From the NCBI RefSeq assembly GCF_004137085.1, contig NZ_QYBC01000014.1, forward strand, positions 112,569 to 176,568: DNA of 64,000 bases. The letters are read 5' to 3'. A program made the position numbers and the translations under genes. Numbering within the stretch: the first letter of the stretch is position 1; each line of letters starts with the position of its first letter. The notes under the pieces were generated by a model that had not been told where the DNA came from, ran no database searches, and saw only the letters and a program-made list of their open reading frames with translations. Source of the stretch: Lichenibacterium ramalinae. Lineage in GTDB: Bacteria > Pseudomonadota > Alphaproteobacteria > Rhizobiales > Beijerinckiaceae. This document shows, piece by piece, positions 44,270 to 53,603 of the stretch.

Positions 44270-45163
44270 ATGGTGAAACGATACGACGCCCCGCTGCGCA
44301 GCCTCGCGGCCGCCGCCCTCATCTCGCTCGCCGCGATGGCCCCGGCCTCCGCCAAGGTGCTGGCCACCGTCAACGGCTCGGACATCACCGATGACGACGT
44401 GCGCGTCGCCACCGCCGATCTCGGCCCCTCGCTGCCGGCCCAGCTCCAGGGGCCGGCGCGGGAAGCCTATGTGGTCGACTACCTGATCGACCTGAAGCTC
44501 GCCGCCCAGCAGGCGGCGCAGCAGAAGCTCGGAGACGCGCCCGACTTCGCCCGCAAGCTCGCCTACTACCACGACAAGGTGTTGATGGAGACGCTGCTCG
44601 GCAACATCGCCAAGGGCGCCGTGACGCCGGAGGCCGAGAAGAAGGTCTACGACGACGCCGCCAAGGCGCAGCCGCCCGAGACCGAGATCCACGCCCGCCA
44701 CATCCTGGTGCCGACCGAGGAGGAGGCCAAGGCCGCCCTGGCACGGGTGAAGAAGGGCGAGGACTTCGCCAAGGTCGCCGACGAGGTGTCGAAGGACCCG
44801 GGCTCCCAGGGCGGCGACCTCGGCTGGTTCACCAAGGACAAGATGGTGCCGGAATTCGCCGCCGCCGCCTTCAAGCTCGAGCCCGGCCAGATCTCCGACC
44901 CGGTGAAGAGCGAGTTCGGCTGGCACGTCATCAAGGTCGAGGGCAAGCGCGAGAAGGCCTTCCCGCCCTTCGAGCAGGTGAAGGACCAGGTCGCCCGCTA
45001 CGTGGCGCAGAAGGCCCAGAGCGACGACATCACCAAGCTGCGCGAGGCCGCCAAGATCGAGCGCATGACGCCGCCCCCGGCGCCTCCGGCCCCGGCAACT
45101 CCGGCTCCCGCCGCTCCCGCCCCCGCCGGCGCGACGCCGGCTCCCGCGGCCCCGAAGCCCTGA
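44270..45163 (+). CDS. Periplasmic peptidyl-prolyl isomerase, parvulin/PpiC type
   Basis: This 297-residue exported foldase has a signal peptide at residues 1-31 (MVKRYDAPLRSLAAAALISL, cleavage near ASAK), an N-terminal SurA-like helical region (VLATVNGSDITDDDV, AYVVDYLIDLKLAAQQ), and a parvulin domain at about 140-235 (IHARHILVPTEEEAKAAL, PGSQGGDLGWFTKDKMVPEF, FGWHVIKVEG). The Pro/Ala-rich tail of about 35 residues is unstructured. It assists folding of exported and outer-membrane proteins, fitting its place opposite secA. GAGGA lies nine bases before the ATG. Confidence 0.9.
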   Translation: MVKRYDAPLRSLAAAALISLAAMAPASAKVLATVNGSDITDDDVRVATADLGPSLPAQLQGPAREAYVVDYLIDLKLAAQQAAQQKLGDAPDFARKLAYYHDKVLMETLLGNIAKGAVTPEAEKKVYDDAAKAQPPETEIHARHILVPTEEEAKAALARVKKGEDFAKVADEVSKDPGSQGGDLGWFTKDKMVPEFAAAAFKLEPGQISDPVKSEFGWHVIKVEGKREKAFPPFEQVKDQVARYVAQKAQSDDITKLREAAKIERMTPPPAPPAPATPAPAAPAPAGATPAPAAPKP

Positions 45164-45172
45164 CGAGGTGCG

Positions 45173-45209
45173 GGCGGGGGAGCGGGCCACGACGGCCCGC
45201 TCCCCCGCC
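45173..45209. terminator. Perfect 16-bp hairpin between the parvulin and glycosyltransferase genes
   Basis: GGCGGGGGAGCGGGCC at 45173-45188 pairs with GGCCCGCTCCCCCGCC at 45194-45209 around a 5-base loop, nine bases after the parvulin stop. The genes are convergent, so it can end transcription from both sides. Confidence 0.7.
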
Positions 45210-45296
45210 TGCTCACGCTGCTCCGCGCTCCCCGAGACAGCCCTAAGCAAGGCGCCGGCGCGCTCGAACCGGCGTGTGTCGGCAGTTCGGCACCTG

Positions 45297-48200
45297 CTAG
45301 CCGCGCAGGAAGGCGTTGACGCGGTCCATGGTGTCCTGCGGGAAGGCCGCGTCCCAGTCGGTCGGCCAGGTCATGGCCTCGGCCCCGGCCAGCCGGCCCT
45401 CGACGTCGTCGACCCGGGCGATGGCGGCCCGCAGCCCCGCCACGATGCCGTCGAGCGTGGGCGGCACGCCGACGAGGTTGGGCGAGATCGCCGCCAGGGC
45501 CGCGGCGGTCTTGTTGGCGAAGGTGTTGGTCACGGTCGGCAGCCCGGCCGCCGCCATCTCCAGCGGCACGAGGCTGGGATGGGGCGTGAGCATGAGCGAC
45601 AGCCCCACGTCGAAGCCCGGCAGCATGTCGATGTAGCCCTGCAGGCTGGTCTTCGGCACCATCCGCAGGAAGGTGCCGGGCACGAGTTCCAGCCGGTCCG
45701 CCGTGGCGATCGAGCCGATGCCGTGCGCCGTCCAGCCGGCCGCCACGATGGCGGGGTCGGAGAAGAGCGCGACCAGGGCGGCGATGCCCATCTCGAACAT
45801 GTTGCGGGCCGCGTGGTCCTCGGGACGGGCGTAGAACAGGATGCGGCGGCTGCGCCGCCCGAGTTGGGCGCGGGTCGGCGCGAAGCGCTGGATGGCGTTG
45901 GAGAAGACGGCGGACCGGTCCTCCCCGCCCTCCGCTTCGAAGAGCCCGATGCGGTTTTGCCGGAAATAGTCGCGCAGGATGCCGGTCGAGAAGAGGCCGA
46001 ACTGCGGGAAGTCGTAGGCCTGCCGCAGCAGCGCCGTGTTGGTGTTCATCGGCCCGAAGAAGGGCTCGAATTCCTGGATCAGGAACAGGAACTTGTCCCG
46101 CCCGAGCGCCGCCTCGGCCTTGTGCGCCACATGGGCGCTCCAGCCGCTGGTCGCCACGAAGCGGTCCTCGGGCGACACGTCGAGCGGCAGCGAGCGGTCG
46201 TGGCGGTAGGCGACCTCGACGGCGTCGAAGAGGTCGCCGAGGCCGGGATAGCGGGCGATGCGGCTCCGCCAGGCGTTGAGCTGCACGTCGGTCTCGTCGA
46301 GCAGCACGATGCGCACCGTGTGGCCGTCCCGGCGCAACCTCAAGGCGAGGTTGAACATGCCGATATAGCCGCCGAAGAGGTAATCGAAATTGATCGTCGC
46401 CAGCAGGAGGTTGACGCGGCGCGGATGGGCCGGCGAGGGCCGCAGCGCGAGCGGCGACACGTTGTGGAAGATCCAGCCCACATGGCCGAAGTCCATGGCG
46501 GCGATGTCCCGTCCCGTCCCCGAATGGCGGAAGTCGATCGGGGCGGCGGCATCGCCGCCGGCCAGCAGGTGGCGCAGGCCGTGGATGTAGCGCTTGCGGC
46601 GGATGCGCCGCGCCTGCACGCCCCGCAGCGCCCGATAGGCGGCCTGGCGCGAGCGCGAGATCAGCACGGCCCGCAGGAAGTGGCCCTCGTGGTTCAGCGT
46701 CGGGCGCTTCTCCAGGGCGGACAGGAGCCGTTCGCGCAGCGCGGGGGCGAGGCGCGTCAGGCCGGCGAGGCGGGTCAGCACGCGGCGGAGTTCGGGCCGC
46801 GCCCCCGGATGGCGCATCAGGAGCACGCGGGACAGCACCACCTTCTGCGCCACGAGCGACTGGCGGTCCTGCGTGGCTCGCGCCGTCATGTCGCGCAGCG
46901 TGTGGCCGAGCGGCCCGCGGTGCCGCAGCGCCGACAGCACGGCCCGGCCCGCCGCCGCGAGGCCCGGCGCGTCGGCGTCGCGCTTGTGGCCGATGACGTT
47001 GCCGCCGTGCTGGATGTAGTCGTGCAGGGGCCGGTCGACGTAGCGGATGCCACCCTTCACCAGGGCGTTGAGGCCGATCCAGTGGTCGTGGTAGGCGGCG
47101 CCGAGCCGGTCCGGGAAGGGCAGGACCTGCTCCAGCAGGGCGGTGCGGAACAGGCTGGCGGCGCCCATGATGGTGTTGGCCGCCATGAGGCTCGGCAGCG
47201 ACGTGAAGTTGTTGCGGCGCGTCACCCAGAACGTGTCGGAGTGGGCGCGCCCCTCGGCGTCGACGATGCGCACGTCCGCATAGGCGAGCTCGGCCCCCTC
47301 GTCGAGCGCGCCGATCAGCGTCGCGAGCTTGTCGGGATGCCAGCTGTCGTCCTGGTCGCTCAGCGCCACCAGGTCGGCATCGGCCGGCACGGCGCGCAGC
47401 GCCCGCTCGAAATTGCCGTAGAAGTCGAGCCTGTCGCGGTTGCGCAGCAGAACGAAGCGCGGGTCGTCGAGCAGCGGCGCCATCCGGGCGACCACGACGT
47501 CCGGCGAGGCGTCGTCGGAAACGATGCAGATCCAGTTGGCGTGCGTCTGCGCCTTGATGGAGGCGACCTGGGCGGCGAAGAGGTCGAGCGGCGGCTGGTG
47601 GGTCGCCATGCAGATGGCGACGCGCGGCCCCTCGCCCGAGCGTTTGTCCGGCCAGACGACCGGGACCGGCGCCCGGCCGGTGCCGGGCAGCAGCGTCAGA
47701 GTGCCGAGGCCCCGCTCCAGCACGGTGCCGTCATGGGTGACGAGGCGCAGGCGGAGCGCGCGCGTCGACGGGGCCGTCACGGCGGGTAGGGCCACCACGG
47801 CCTCGAAGCCGCCGAAGAAGCTGTTGCCTTCGGGGTCGTGCGCCATCTCGGCGTCGAGCACGTCGGGCCGCGGCTGGCCGAGGTCGACGATCGGGTGGCG
47901 CTCGTCGCCGATGAAGAGGTCGAGGAAGCGGGTGCGGCCGCGCGTCGGATAGGCCCAGCCCCGCATGAAGAGAGCGGTTCCGAGGCCGGTGTGCAGCGAG
48001 GGCGGCAGCGGTTCCACCTCGGCCCGCAGCACGGTCGGCAGGAGGGCATCCTGCGCTTCCGCGCGGGCGAGGAAATGCGCGGCCGGCGCGGCGTCGGCCT
48101 CGGGGAACAGCACCCCGTAGCGGCGCGCGTCGAAATCGGGGTGGGGATCGTGGCCCGCGGCCGCGCCGTGCCGGAGGTAGTGTTCGGCGGCCGGGCCGGA

Positions 48201-48422
48201 CAGGCCGGGCCGGCTGCCGCGATACCACCGGGGCGCCACCAGGCCGGCGGCGGCGAGGCGCCGGGCTTCGAGGCGCAGCGCGCGGCGCGACCGGCGCCGG
48301 CCGGCCTGGAGCAGGTCGGCCCAGTCTTCGGGGCTGCCGATCACCCGCGCGAGGAGCCGGCCGAGCGGATGCCGGGCGAGCGCGTCGAGGCGCGCCCGCG
48401 CACCGCTGTTCTTGTCAACCAT
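45297..48422 (-). CDS. Large bi-domain glycosyltransferase (GT2 plus WsaF-like GT)
   Basis: This 1041-residue cytosolic enzyme is probably for surface polysaccharide or O-antigen assembly. Residues 1-265 form a region of unknown fold. A family 2 transferase covers about 267-470 (VAICMATHQPPLDLFAAQV, CIVSDDASPD, and the metal-binding ALSDQDDSWHPDKL with an acidic pair). After a helical linker, a WsaF/GT4-like domain spans about 668-1035 (NLLLATINFDYLFGGYIGMF, FLFLIQEFEPFF, HPSLVPLEMAAAGLPTVTNTF). Two transferase domains in one chain suggest that it adds two sugars of a repeat. It begins 60 bases after the gtrA-like stop and is the last gene of the group. Confidence 0.82.
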   Translation of the reverse strand: MVDKNSGARARLDALARHPLGRLLARVIGSPEDWADLLQAGRRRSRRALRLEARRLAAAGLVAPRWYRGSRPGLSGPAAEHYLRHGAAAGHDPHPDFDARRYGVLFPEADAAPAAHFLARAEAQDALLPTVLRAEVEPLPPSLHTGLGTALFMRGWAYPTRGRTRFLDLFIGDERHPIVDLGQPRPDVLDAEMAHDPEGNSFFGGFEAVVALPAVTAPSTRALRLRLVTHDGTVLERGLGTLTLLPGTGRAPVPVVWPDKRSGEGPRVAICMATHQPPLDLFAAQVASIKAQTHANWICIVSDDASPDVVVARMAPLLDDPRFVLLRNRDRLDFYGNFERALRAVPADADLVALSDQDDSWHPDKLATLIGALDEGAELAYADVRIVDAEGRAHSDTFWVTRRNNFTSLPSLMAANTIMGAASLFRTALLEQVLPFPDRLGAAYHDHWIGLNALVKGGIRYVDRPLHDYIQHGGNVIGHKRDADAPGLAAAGRAVLSALRHRGPLGHTLRDMTARATQDRQSLVAQKVVLSRVLLMRHPGARPELRRVLTRLAGLTRLAPALRERLLSALEKRPTLNHEGHFLRAVLISRSRQAAYRALRGVQARRIRRKRYIHGLRHLLAGGDAAAPIDFRHSGTGRDIAAMDFGHVGWIFHNVSPLALRPSPAHPRRVNLLLATINFDYLFGGYIGMFNLALRLRRDGHTVRIVLLDETDVQLNAWRSRIARYPGLGDLFDAVEVAYRHDRSLPLDVSPEDRFVATSGWSAHVAHKAEAALGRDKFLFLIQEFEPFFGPMNTNTALLRQAYDFPQFGLFSTGILRDYFRQNRIGLFEAEGGEDRSAVFSNAIQRFAPTRAQLGRRSRRILFYARPEDHAARNMFEMGIAALVALFSDPAIVAAGWTAHGIGSIATADRLELVPGTFLRMVPKTSLQGYIDMLPGFDVGLSLMLTPHPSLVPLEMAAAGLPTVTNTFANKTAAALAAISPNLVGVPPTLDGIVAGLRAAIARVDDVEGRLAGAEAMTWPTDWDAAFPQDTMDRVNAFLRG

Positions 48423-48482
48423 CGTGCCTGGACCTGCCCCGTATCGACCGGAACGGGCAGAAAGCCGACCGGGCCCGGCCCG

Positions 48483-48908
48483 TCAAGCGAAGGAGAAGCG
48501 CTTGTGACCCTGGTAGCTGAGCACCACGGGGCTCAGCACGCCGATGACGTGGGCGACGAGGTCGGCGTTCCAGGTGAAGTGGATCGCCGGGAAGACCAGC
48601 TTGGCGAGGCCGACGCTGACGGCCAGCACCTGGAGCAACGCCGCGACGTTGACCAGGGCGAAGCGGCCGTATTCCACGTGGAGGCTGCGCCCCGAGCCCG
48701 CGAAGACGAAGAGGCGGGCGAGGACGAAGGCCGTGGTCATGCCGACGAGATAGGCCAGGGCGACGGCGGCCTCGTAGGGCATGGCGAGGCCGAAGACGAG
48801 ACGGCTCCCCACGTTGACGCCCGCCGCGACCCCGCCGGTGAGCAGGAAGGCCGCGAAGCGGCTCGTCTCGGGCCGGCGCAACCGGTGGACCAGGGACTTG
48901 CGGTTCAT
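48483..48908 (-). CDS. GtrA family membrane protein
   Basis: This 141-residue protein has four predicted transmembrane helices (AFLLTGGVAAGVNVGSRLV, VALAYLVGMTTAFVLARLFVF, a third around residue 85-105, and VAHVIGVLSPVVLSY). GtrA proteins are thought to flip polyprenyl-phosphate-linked sugars across the inner membrane for modification of lipopolysaccharide or teichoic acids. The closing HKRFSFA is family-typical. It lies directly before the bi-domain glycosyltransferase on the same strand and has its own likely promoter. Confidence 0.85.
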   Translation of the reverse strand: MNRKSLVHRLRRPETSRFAAFLLTGGVAAGVNVGSRLVFGLAMPYEAAVALAYLVGMTTAFVLARLFVFAGSGRSLHVEYGRFALVNVAALLQVLAVSVGLAKLVFPAIHFTWNADLVAHVIGVLSPVVLSYQGHKRFSFA

Positions 48909-48949
48909 CGGGCGGCTCCCATCGGCGTTGCAGGCGTTCGCGGGCTTGT

Positions 48950-48987
48950 CGCATAGTCACCTTGCACGAGGGTTGCAACGATGCAAC
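48950..48987 (-). promoter_or_regulatory. Promoter of gtrA-glycosyltransferase with TTGCA inverted repeats
   Basis: On the minus strand TTGCAA (48978-48973) and TATGCG (48955-48950) are 17 bases apart, 42 bases before the gtrA start. The -35 box overlaps a perfect inverted repeat GTTGCA-acga-TGCAAC (48972-48987), and another TTGCA copy lies at 48962-48966. The repeats could be a regulator site. Confidence 0.4.
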
Positions 48988-49095
48988 GCCGCAACGGCAC
49001 CTCGATGTGGCCCCGCGCCGCACCGCGATGCCGCTGCTCCCTCGCGGGAACCCCGCGTCGCGCCGGTCGTGCCAGCGGCGAACCCGTCACCGGCC

Positions 49096-51138
49096 TCAGG
49101 TGCGGGCCGCGCCCGCCAGGCCGGTGCCGGCCTCGGGCTCGGCGCCGAGCGCCCGGTCCCCCCCGAGCGCGCGCGCGGCCTGTAGGTCGACCACTACGCC
49201 GCCGGCGCGCTCCTTGAGGAGCTTGGCGAAGGACGGGATCGCTTCGGCGAAGACGCGGTCGGCTTCGGCGCGGCTGCCGGAAGCGATCGCCCCCGCCAGC
49301 GTTTCGAGCCAGCGGGTGATGCGGCCGCGGTCGTAGCCCACGGTGCGGGCCGCCGTGACGCCGTCGACGCCGATGTCGAGCACGGGTTCGTCGCCGGTGA
49401 AGAGGTATTCGTTGAGGCGCTCACCCTTGCGCACGCCCGTGAAGGTGATCTCCATGTCGCGGCCGGGCTCGAAGCCGGCCATGCGGATCATGCGGGTCGC
49501 GAGGTCGACGATGCGGGCCGGCTGGCCCATCTTGAGCACGTAGACCGACGCCCGTTCGGCCTGGGCGTTCTTGCGGCCGAGCGCATGGGCCGAGGCCGTG
49601 AGGACGAGGTCGCAGGCCTCGCGCACCGTCATGAAGTAGCGGACCATGTCGGGATGCGTGACGGTGACGGGGCCGCCGCGCTCGATCTGCGCCTTGAAGC
49701 GCGGCACGACCGAACCGACCGAGCCCAGCACGTTGCCGAAGCGGACCGACAGGAGCCGCACCGGCTTCAGGGCGGCGGCGGCTTCGGCGTCGAGCAGCTG
49801 CGCGTAGATCTCGCAGAAGCGCTTGGTGGCGCCGAGGATCGAGACCGGGTCGACGGCCTTGTCGGTCGAGATGAGCACGGCGGCGGCGGCCGTCTGGGCG
49901 GCGGCATCGGCGATGTTGACCGAGCCGAAGACGTTGGTCTTGATCGCCTCCGTCCAGTCGACCTCGAGGAACGGCACCTGCTTCAGCGCCGCGGCGTGGA
50001 ACACGAGGTCGGGCTTGAAGTCCCGGAACAGGGTGAAGATGCGGTCCCGGTCGCGCACGTCGGCGATCTTGCCCGCCAGCGTCACGGCGCCGGTGCAGAG
50101 CGGGGCGAGCGCTTCCAGGATGTTGTAGAGCGCCGGCTCGGAATGATCGAGGATCAGCAGGTCCGAGATGCCGAAGGCGATCAGCCGGGCGCAGATTTCC
50201 GAGCCGATCGAGCCGCCGCCGCCCGTCACGATGGCGCGCTTGCCCTGCAGCAGGTCGGCCAGCATGGCGCGGTCCACCTCCACGCTGGGCCGGAACAGCA
50301 GGTCCTCGATGTTGACGGGCTTGAGCGCCGCCGCGACGCTCGCCCCTTCCTCGACGGTCTGCATGCGCGACAGCGGGATGCCGAGGCGGTTGGCCGTCGC
50401 CAGCAGGAGTTCGGATTCCGCCTCCGGCACGAATTCGTTCGGCGCCACGATGATGCGGGCGATGGGCTGGTTGCCGTCCTGCGCTTCGGAGACGACGCGC
50501 TCGAGTTCGCCGTAATTGCCCAGCACCGGGACGCCGCGGATGGAGGAGCGGATGTCGGTGCGCTGCGGGGACAGGATGGCGCGGGCCACGAAGCGGCGGC
50601 GCAGCCCCGTCTCCAGCGCGCGCAGCACCACCTCGGCCTCGGTGGCACGCCCCAGGATGACGACGCTGCTGGCGCTTTCGCGGTCGCCCGCCCGGCGCGA
50701 CTGCATGTATTTGAGGTAGCGGTAGGCGAGGCGCGGGCCGCCGAGCAGGAACATCTGCAGCAGCCAATAGATCGCCACGGTCTTCTCGCCGAACATCAGC
50801 CAGGGCGTCAGCCCCCGCGCCAGCAGCACGTAGTCGCCGACCAGCATGATGAGGGCGAGCAGGCTCGCGGCCTTGAAGATGTTGAACAGGTCCGGCAGCG
50901 AGGCGAAGCGCCACTTGGAGGCGTAGAGCGGGAACACGCGGTACACGACCGCCGCGACCGCGACGAAGAACGGCATGATCCAGACGATCTCGTCGGCCAT
51001 CGGCGCCAACTGCCAGAACTGGTAGCGCAGGATCAGGCAGCCGCCGAAGCTCAGCGCCGTCGCCACGAGGTCGTGGGCGATGATGATGCCGCGCTTCAGG
51101 AACTGCGACAGGGCCGGCGTGTTGCGTTGCGTCGTCAT
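49096..51138 (-). CDS. NDP-sugar 4,6-dehydratase of the FlaA1/CapD/WbpM membrane type
   Basis: This 680-residue inner-membrane enzyme has four N-terminal transmembrane helices (about residues 15-130), a CoA-binding-like Rossmann domain at about 140-280, then the dehydratase domain. It has the NAD motif VTGGGGSIGSEICARL near residue 303 and the catalytic segment STDKAVDPVSILGATKR near residue 420. Such proteins convert UDP-GlcNAc to a 4-keto-6-deoxy sugar, the first step to sugars like QuiNAc or bacillosamine. A C-terminal helical extension is present. It is divergent from the following epimerase and 187 bases upstream of gtrA. Confidence 0.9.
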   Translation of the reverse strand: MTTQRNTPALSQFLKRGIIIAHDLVATALSFGGCLILRYQFWQLAPMADEIVWIMPFFVAVAAVVYRVFPLYASKWRFASLPDLFNIFKAASLLALIMLVGDYVLLARGLTPWLMFGEKTVAIYWLLQMFLLGGPRLAYRYLKYMQSRRAGDRESASSVVILGRATEAEVVLRALETGLRRRFVARAILSPQRTDIRSSIRGVPVLGNYGELERVVSEAQDGNQPIARIIVAPNEFVPEAESELLLATANRLGIPLSRMQTVEEGASVAAALKPVNIEDLLFRPSVEVDRAMLADLLQGKRAIVTGGGGSIGSEICARLIAFGISDLLILDHSEPALYNILEALAPLCTGAVTLAGKIADVRDRDRIFTLFRDFKPDLVFHAAALKQVPFLEVDWTEAIKTNVFGSVNIADAAAQTAAAAVLISTDKAVDPVSILGATKRFCEIYAQLLDAEAAAALKPVRLLSVRFGNVLGSVGSVVPRFKAQIERGGPVTVTHPDMVRYFMTVREACDLVLTASAHALGRKNAQAERASVYVLKMGQPARIVDLATRMIRMAGFEPGRDMEITFTGVRKGERLNEYLFTGDEPVLDIGVDGVTAARTVGYDRGRITRWLETLAGAIASGSRAEADRVFAEAIPSFAKLLKERAGGVVVDLQAARALGGDRALGAEPEAGTGLAGAART

Positions 51139-51352
51139 CGATCCCCTGGGGGCTGCCCGGAGCGCAGGCGAGGGCTCCGAGGCGTCAAGCGTCGAGCGCC
51201 GGTTTAGCGGATCTCGCCGGTGAAAGCATCCCGTGTTCGCCCGGTCCGGCCCGGCGGGCGCCGGCAGGCTCTTGGCGCTGGCCGGCTCTGGGCGACCTCT
51301 CTATAAGCGCCCGGCAGCCGGCACGTCACGGCGCGGGGAGTTCGGGCGCGGC

Positions 51353-52258
51353 ATGGCTTTCATCCAGCAGGGCGACACATCCGGCCCGGCCCGCTCCGGC
51401 GGCCCCGTCGTCGTGCTGGGCGCCGGCAACATGATCGCCGGCCTGCTCATGCCCCGCCTCGTCGCGGCGGGGTTCGACACGCTCGCGGTGGCGCGCCGCG
51501 ACGTGTCGCTGCCGGACGGGGTCGCCTTCGCCCGGGTCGACATCGAGGATCCGGGCGACTGGCGCGCCCCCGCCGGTGCCGCCGTCGTGAGCGTGCTGCC
51601 CTTGGCGCTGCTGGCGGCCGCGCTGCCGCGCCTCGCGGGGGCGCGGGCCGTCGTCGCGGTGGGGTCGACCAGCCTCTTCTCCAAGGCCGACAGCGACGAC
51701 GCCGCCGACCGGGCCACGGCCCGCAAGCTCGAACGGGCCGAAGCCACCCTGGCAGACTGGGGCCGGACGCATGGCGTGCCGGTGACGGTGCTGCGCCCGA
51801 CGCTGGTCTACGACGGCTTCGGGGATCGCAACGTCGCCCGCATGATCCGCCTCGTGCGTCGGATCCGGGTCCTGCCCATCGCGCGGCCCTCCTCGGGGCT
51901 GCGGCAGCCGATCCACGCCGGCGACGTCGCGGGCGCCATCCTGGGGGCGCTCGACAATCCGCGGGCCGCGGACCGGTCCTTCAACATCGCGGGCGGCGAA
52001 GTGCTGACCTACCGGGCCATGGCGGAGCGGGTGTTCCGCAGCCAGGGCCTCGTGCCGCGCTTCGTCAGCCTGCCGGTGCCGTGGCTGCGCCTGGGCTTCG
52101 CGGCCGCGGCGCGGGTGGGCATCCTGCGCGAGACCGGCTTCGGCAGCGCCGTCTTCGCCCGCATGAACCAGGACCTCGTCTTCGACGTGGCCGAGGGCCT
52201 CGATGTCCTCGGCTACGCGCCGCGCCGGTTCGCGCCGCCGCGCTGGGGCGGCGGGTGA
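51353..52258 (+). CDS. NAD-dependent epimerase/dehydratase family protein
   Basis: This 301-residue short-chain extended Rossmann protein has the nucleotide motif VVVLGAGNMIAGLLMPRL near residue 20. Unlike the usual GxxGxxG, it reads GAGNMIAG. The strand VVAVGSTSLFSKAD near residue 104 carries a possible catalytic Ser. TVLRPTLVYDGFGDRN near residue 143 and the sugar-binding part FNIAGGEVLTY near residue 210 match nucleotide-sugar epimerases. The YxxxK motif is not evident, so activity is uncertain. The start at 51353 is preferred, with GGGGAG upstream and a TATAAG -10-like box at 51302. Confidence 0.72.
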   Translation: MAFIQQGDTSGPARSGGPVVVLGAGNMIAGLLMPRLVAAGFDTLAVARRDVSLPDGVAFARVDIEDPGDWRAPAGAAVVSVLPLALLAAALPRLAGARAVVAVGSTSLFSKADSDDAADRATARKLERAEATLADWGRTHGVPVTVLRPTLVYDGFGDRNVARMIRLVRRIRVLPIARPSSGLRQPIHAGDVAGAILGALDNPRAADRSFNIAGGEVLTYRAMAERVFRSQGLVPRFVSLPVPWLRLGFAAAARVGILRETGFGSAVFARMNQDLVFDVAEGLDVLGYAPRRFAPPRWGGG

Positions 52259-52274
52259 CGCGAGCGGCGCCCGG

Positions 52275-53597
52275 TCAACCGGCCCGGGCCGCGATCTCGC
52301 TCTTGAGCTCGGGGACGTTGTAGCCCAGCGCATCGGCCATCATCTTGCCGTAGCGCACGCTTTCCGAAATGCCCCGGTCCTCGGGGTAGTAGAAGCAGGT
52401 ATCGGCGACCTGCAGGTTGCTCACCGGCGTCTGCACGGGCGGGATCATGTCGGCGAAGCCGGGTGGGCAGATCGGCTGGGCGTAGCGCAGCCGGGCCACA
52501 TGCACGGCGATGCGGTCCGCGTCGGTGAGGGCCGGGTTGACCCGGCGGATCGCCGCGAAGGCCTCGTCCGCCAGCGCCTCGTCCGACCACGACCAGCGCG
52601 GGTTGGTGACCGGCATGTAGTAGGGCACGTAGACGATGGTGTCGCCGGTGTCGCGCAGGTTCGAGAACTCGATGATGCCGGGGATCGGGATGTCGGGCTC
52701 GACGATGTTCACCCAGAAATGCGGCGTCACCGAACGCTTCAGTTTGAACACCAGGCAGGCGACGCCGATGTTCTGGATGGCGTCGTAGCGCGCCTTCGCC
52801 TCCGCCGGGAGGCCGGGGATCATGCGCGACACCAGCGGCGTCGGCACGGTCGAGATGACGGCATCGGCCGGGATCGTGCCCGCCGCGGTCCGGACGCCGG
52901 TGGCGCGCCCGCGCTCGACCACCACCTCGTCGACGGGCTCGCCGAGCCGCACCGTGCCGCCGAGGGCGCGGATCTTCTCGACCAGCGCCGTCACCAGCGT
53001 CTCGGTGCCCCCGGCGATGTGGCCGAGTTCCTCCTGCATCAGCGAGCGGCGCGAGTTGCCGAGCCGGTGGATGCGGGTCCAGATCCAGGCCGCCGACACG
53101 TCGTCGGCATGCTCGTAGAACTTCAGCGCGAAGAGCGGGCGCCACAGCTTCTCGTAGACGGCTCGGCCGCACCAGCGGGTGATCCAGTCCCTGGCGGAGA
53201 CGCGCTCCAGCGCGTCCCAGCGGGGCCGCTTGGCGGACAGGAACATCAGGGCGCCGTAGCGGAGCTTGGAGGCGAGGTCGAGCTTCGGGAAGCGCAGCAG
53301 CGAGACCGGGTCGCCCCACTTGTGCAGCGCGCCGTCGATGAAATACCCCATGGTGGTGGGCCGCCACACCATGCGGTCGCCGATGCCGAGCTCGTCCATG
53401 AGGGCGAAGGTCGGGGCGTCGGGCCGGCACACGAAGTGGTAGTAGCGTTCCAGCGACAGGCCGCCGAAGTCGAAATGGGCCGCCATGCCGCCGGCCTCCG
53501 TCCCGGCCTCGACGACCGTGACGGCGTGGCCCGCCTTGGCGGCATGATAGGCGGCGGCGAGCCCCATGGCCCCCGCTCCGACGACGACGACGCGCAT
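52275..53597 (-). CDS. FAD-dependent oxidoreductase (amine oxidase/protoporphyrinogen oxidase-like)
   Basis: This 440-residue flavoprotein has the FAD motif VVVVGAGAMGLAAAYHAAKAG at residues 3-23 (cut here to family length) and the second glutamate segment VTVVEAGTEAGGMAA. Further family stretches are LSLERYYHFV near residue 49 and the C-terminal FYYPEDRGISESVRYGK. Similar proteins occur in polysaccharide clusters and resemble UDP-galactopyranose mutase and PPOX-type enzymes. The substrate here is unknown and could be a lipid-linked or nucleotide sugar. Only six bases separate it from the epimerase before it, so it belongs to the dprE operon. Confidence 0.78.
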   Translation of the reverse strand: MRVVVVGAGAMGLAAAYHAAKAGHAVTVVEAGTEAGGMAAHFDFGGLSLERYYHFVCRPDAPTFALMDELGIGDRMVWRPTTMGYFIDGALHKWGDPVSLLRFPKLDLASKLRYGALMFLSAKRPRWDALERVSARDWITRWCGRAVYEKLWRPLFALKFYEHADDVSAAWIWTRIHRLGNSRRSLMQEELGHIAGGTETLVTALVEKIRALGGTVRLGEPVDEVVVERGRATGVRTAAGTIPADAVISTVPTPLVSRMIPGLPAEAKARYDAIQNIGVACLVFKLKRSVTPHFWVNIVEPDIPIPGIIEFSNLRDTGDTIVYVPYYMPVTNPRWSWSDEALADEAFAAIRRVNPALTDADRIAVHVARLRYAQPICPPGFADMIPPVQTPVSNLQVADTCFYYPEDRGISESVRYGKMMADALGYNVPELKSEIAARAG

Positions 53598-53603
53598 GGT
53601 GAT

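Noticed and set aside
45168..47789. An 873-codon plus-strand frame opposite the bi-domain glycosyltransferase
   Set aside because: It is an antisense shadow. Glycosyltransferase motifs are on the minus strand.
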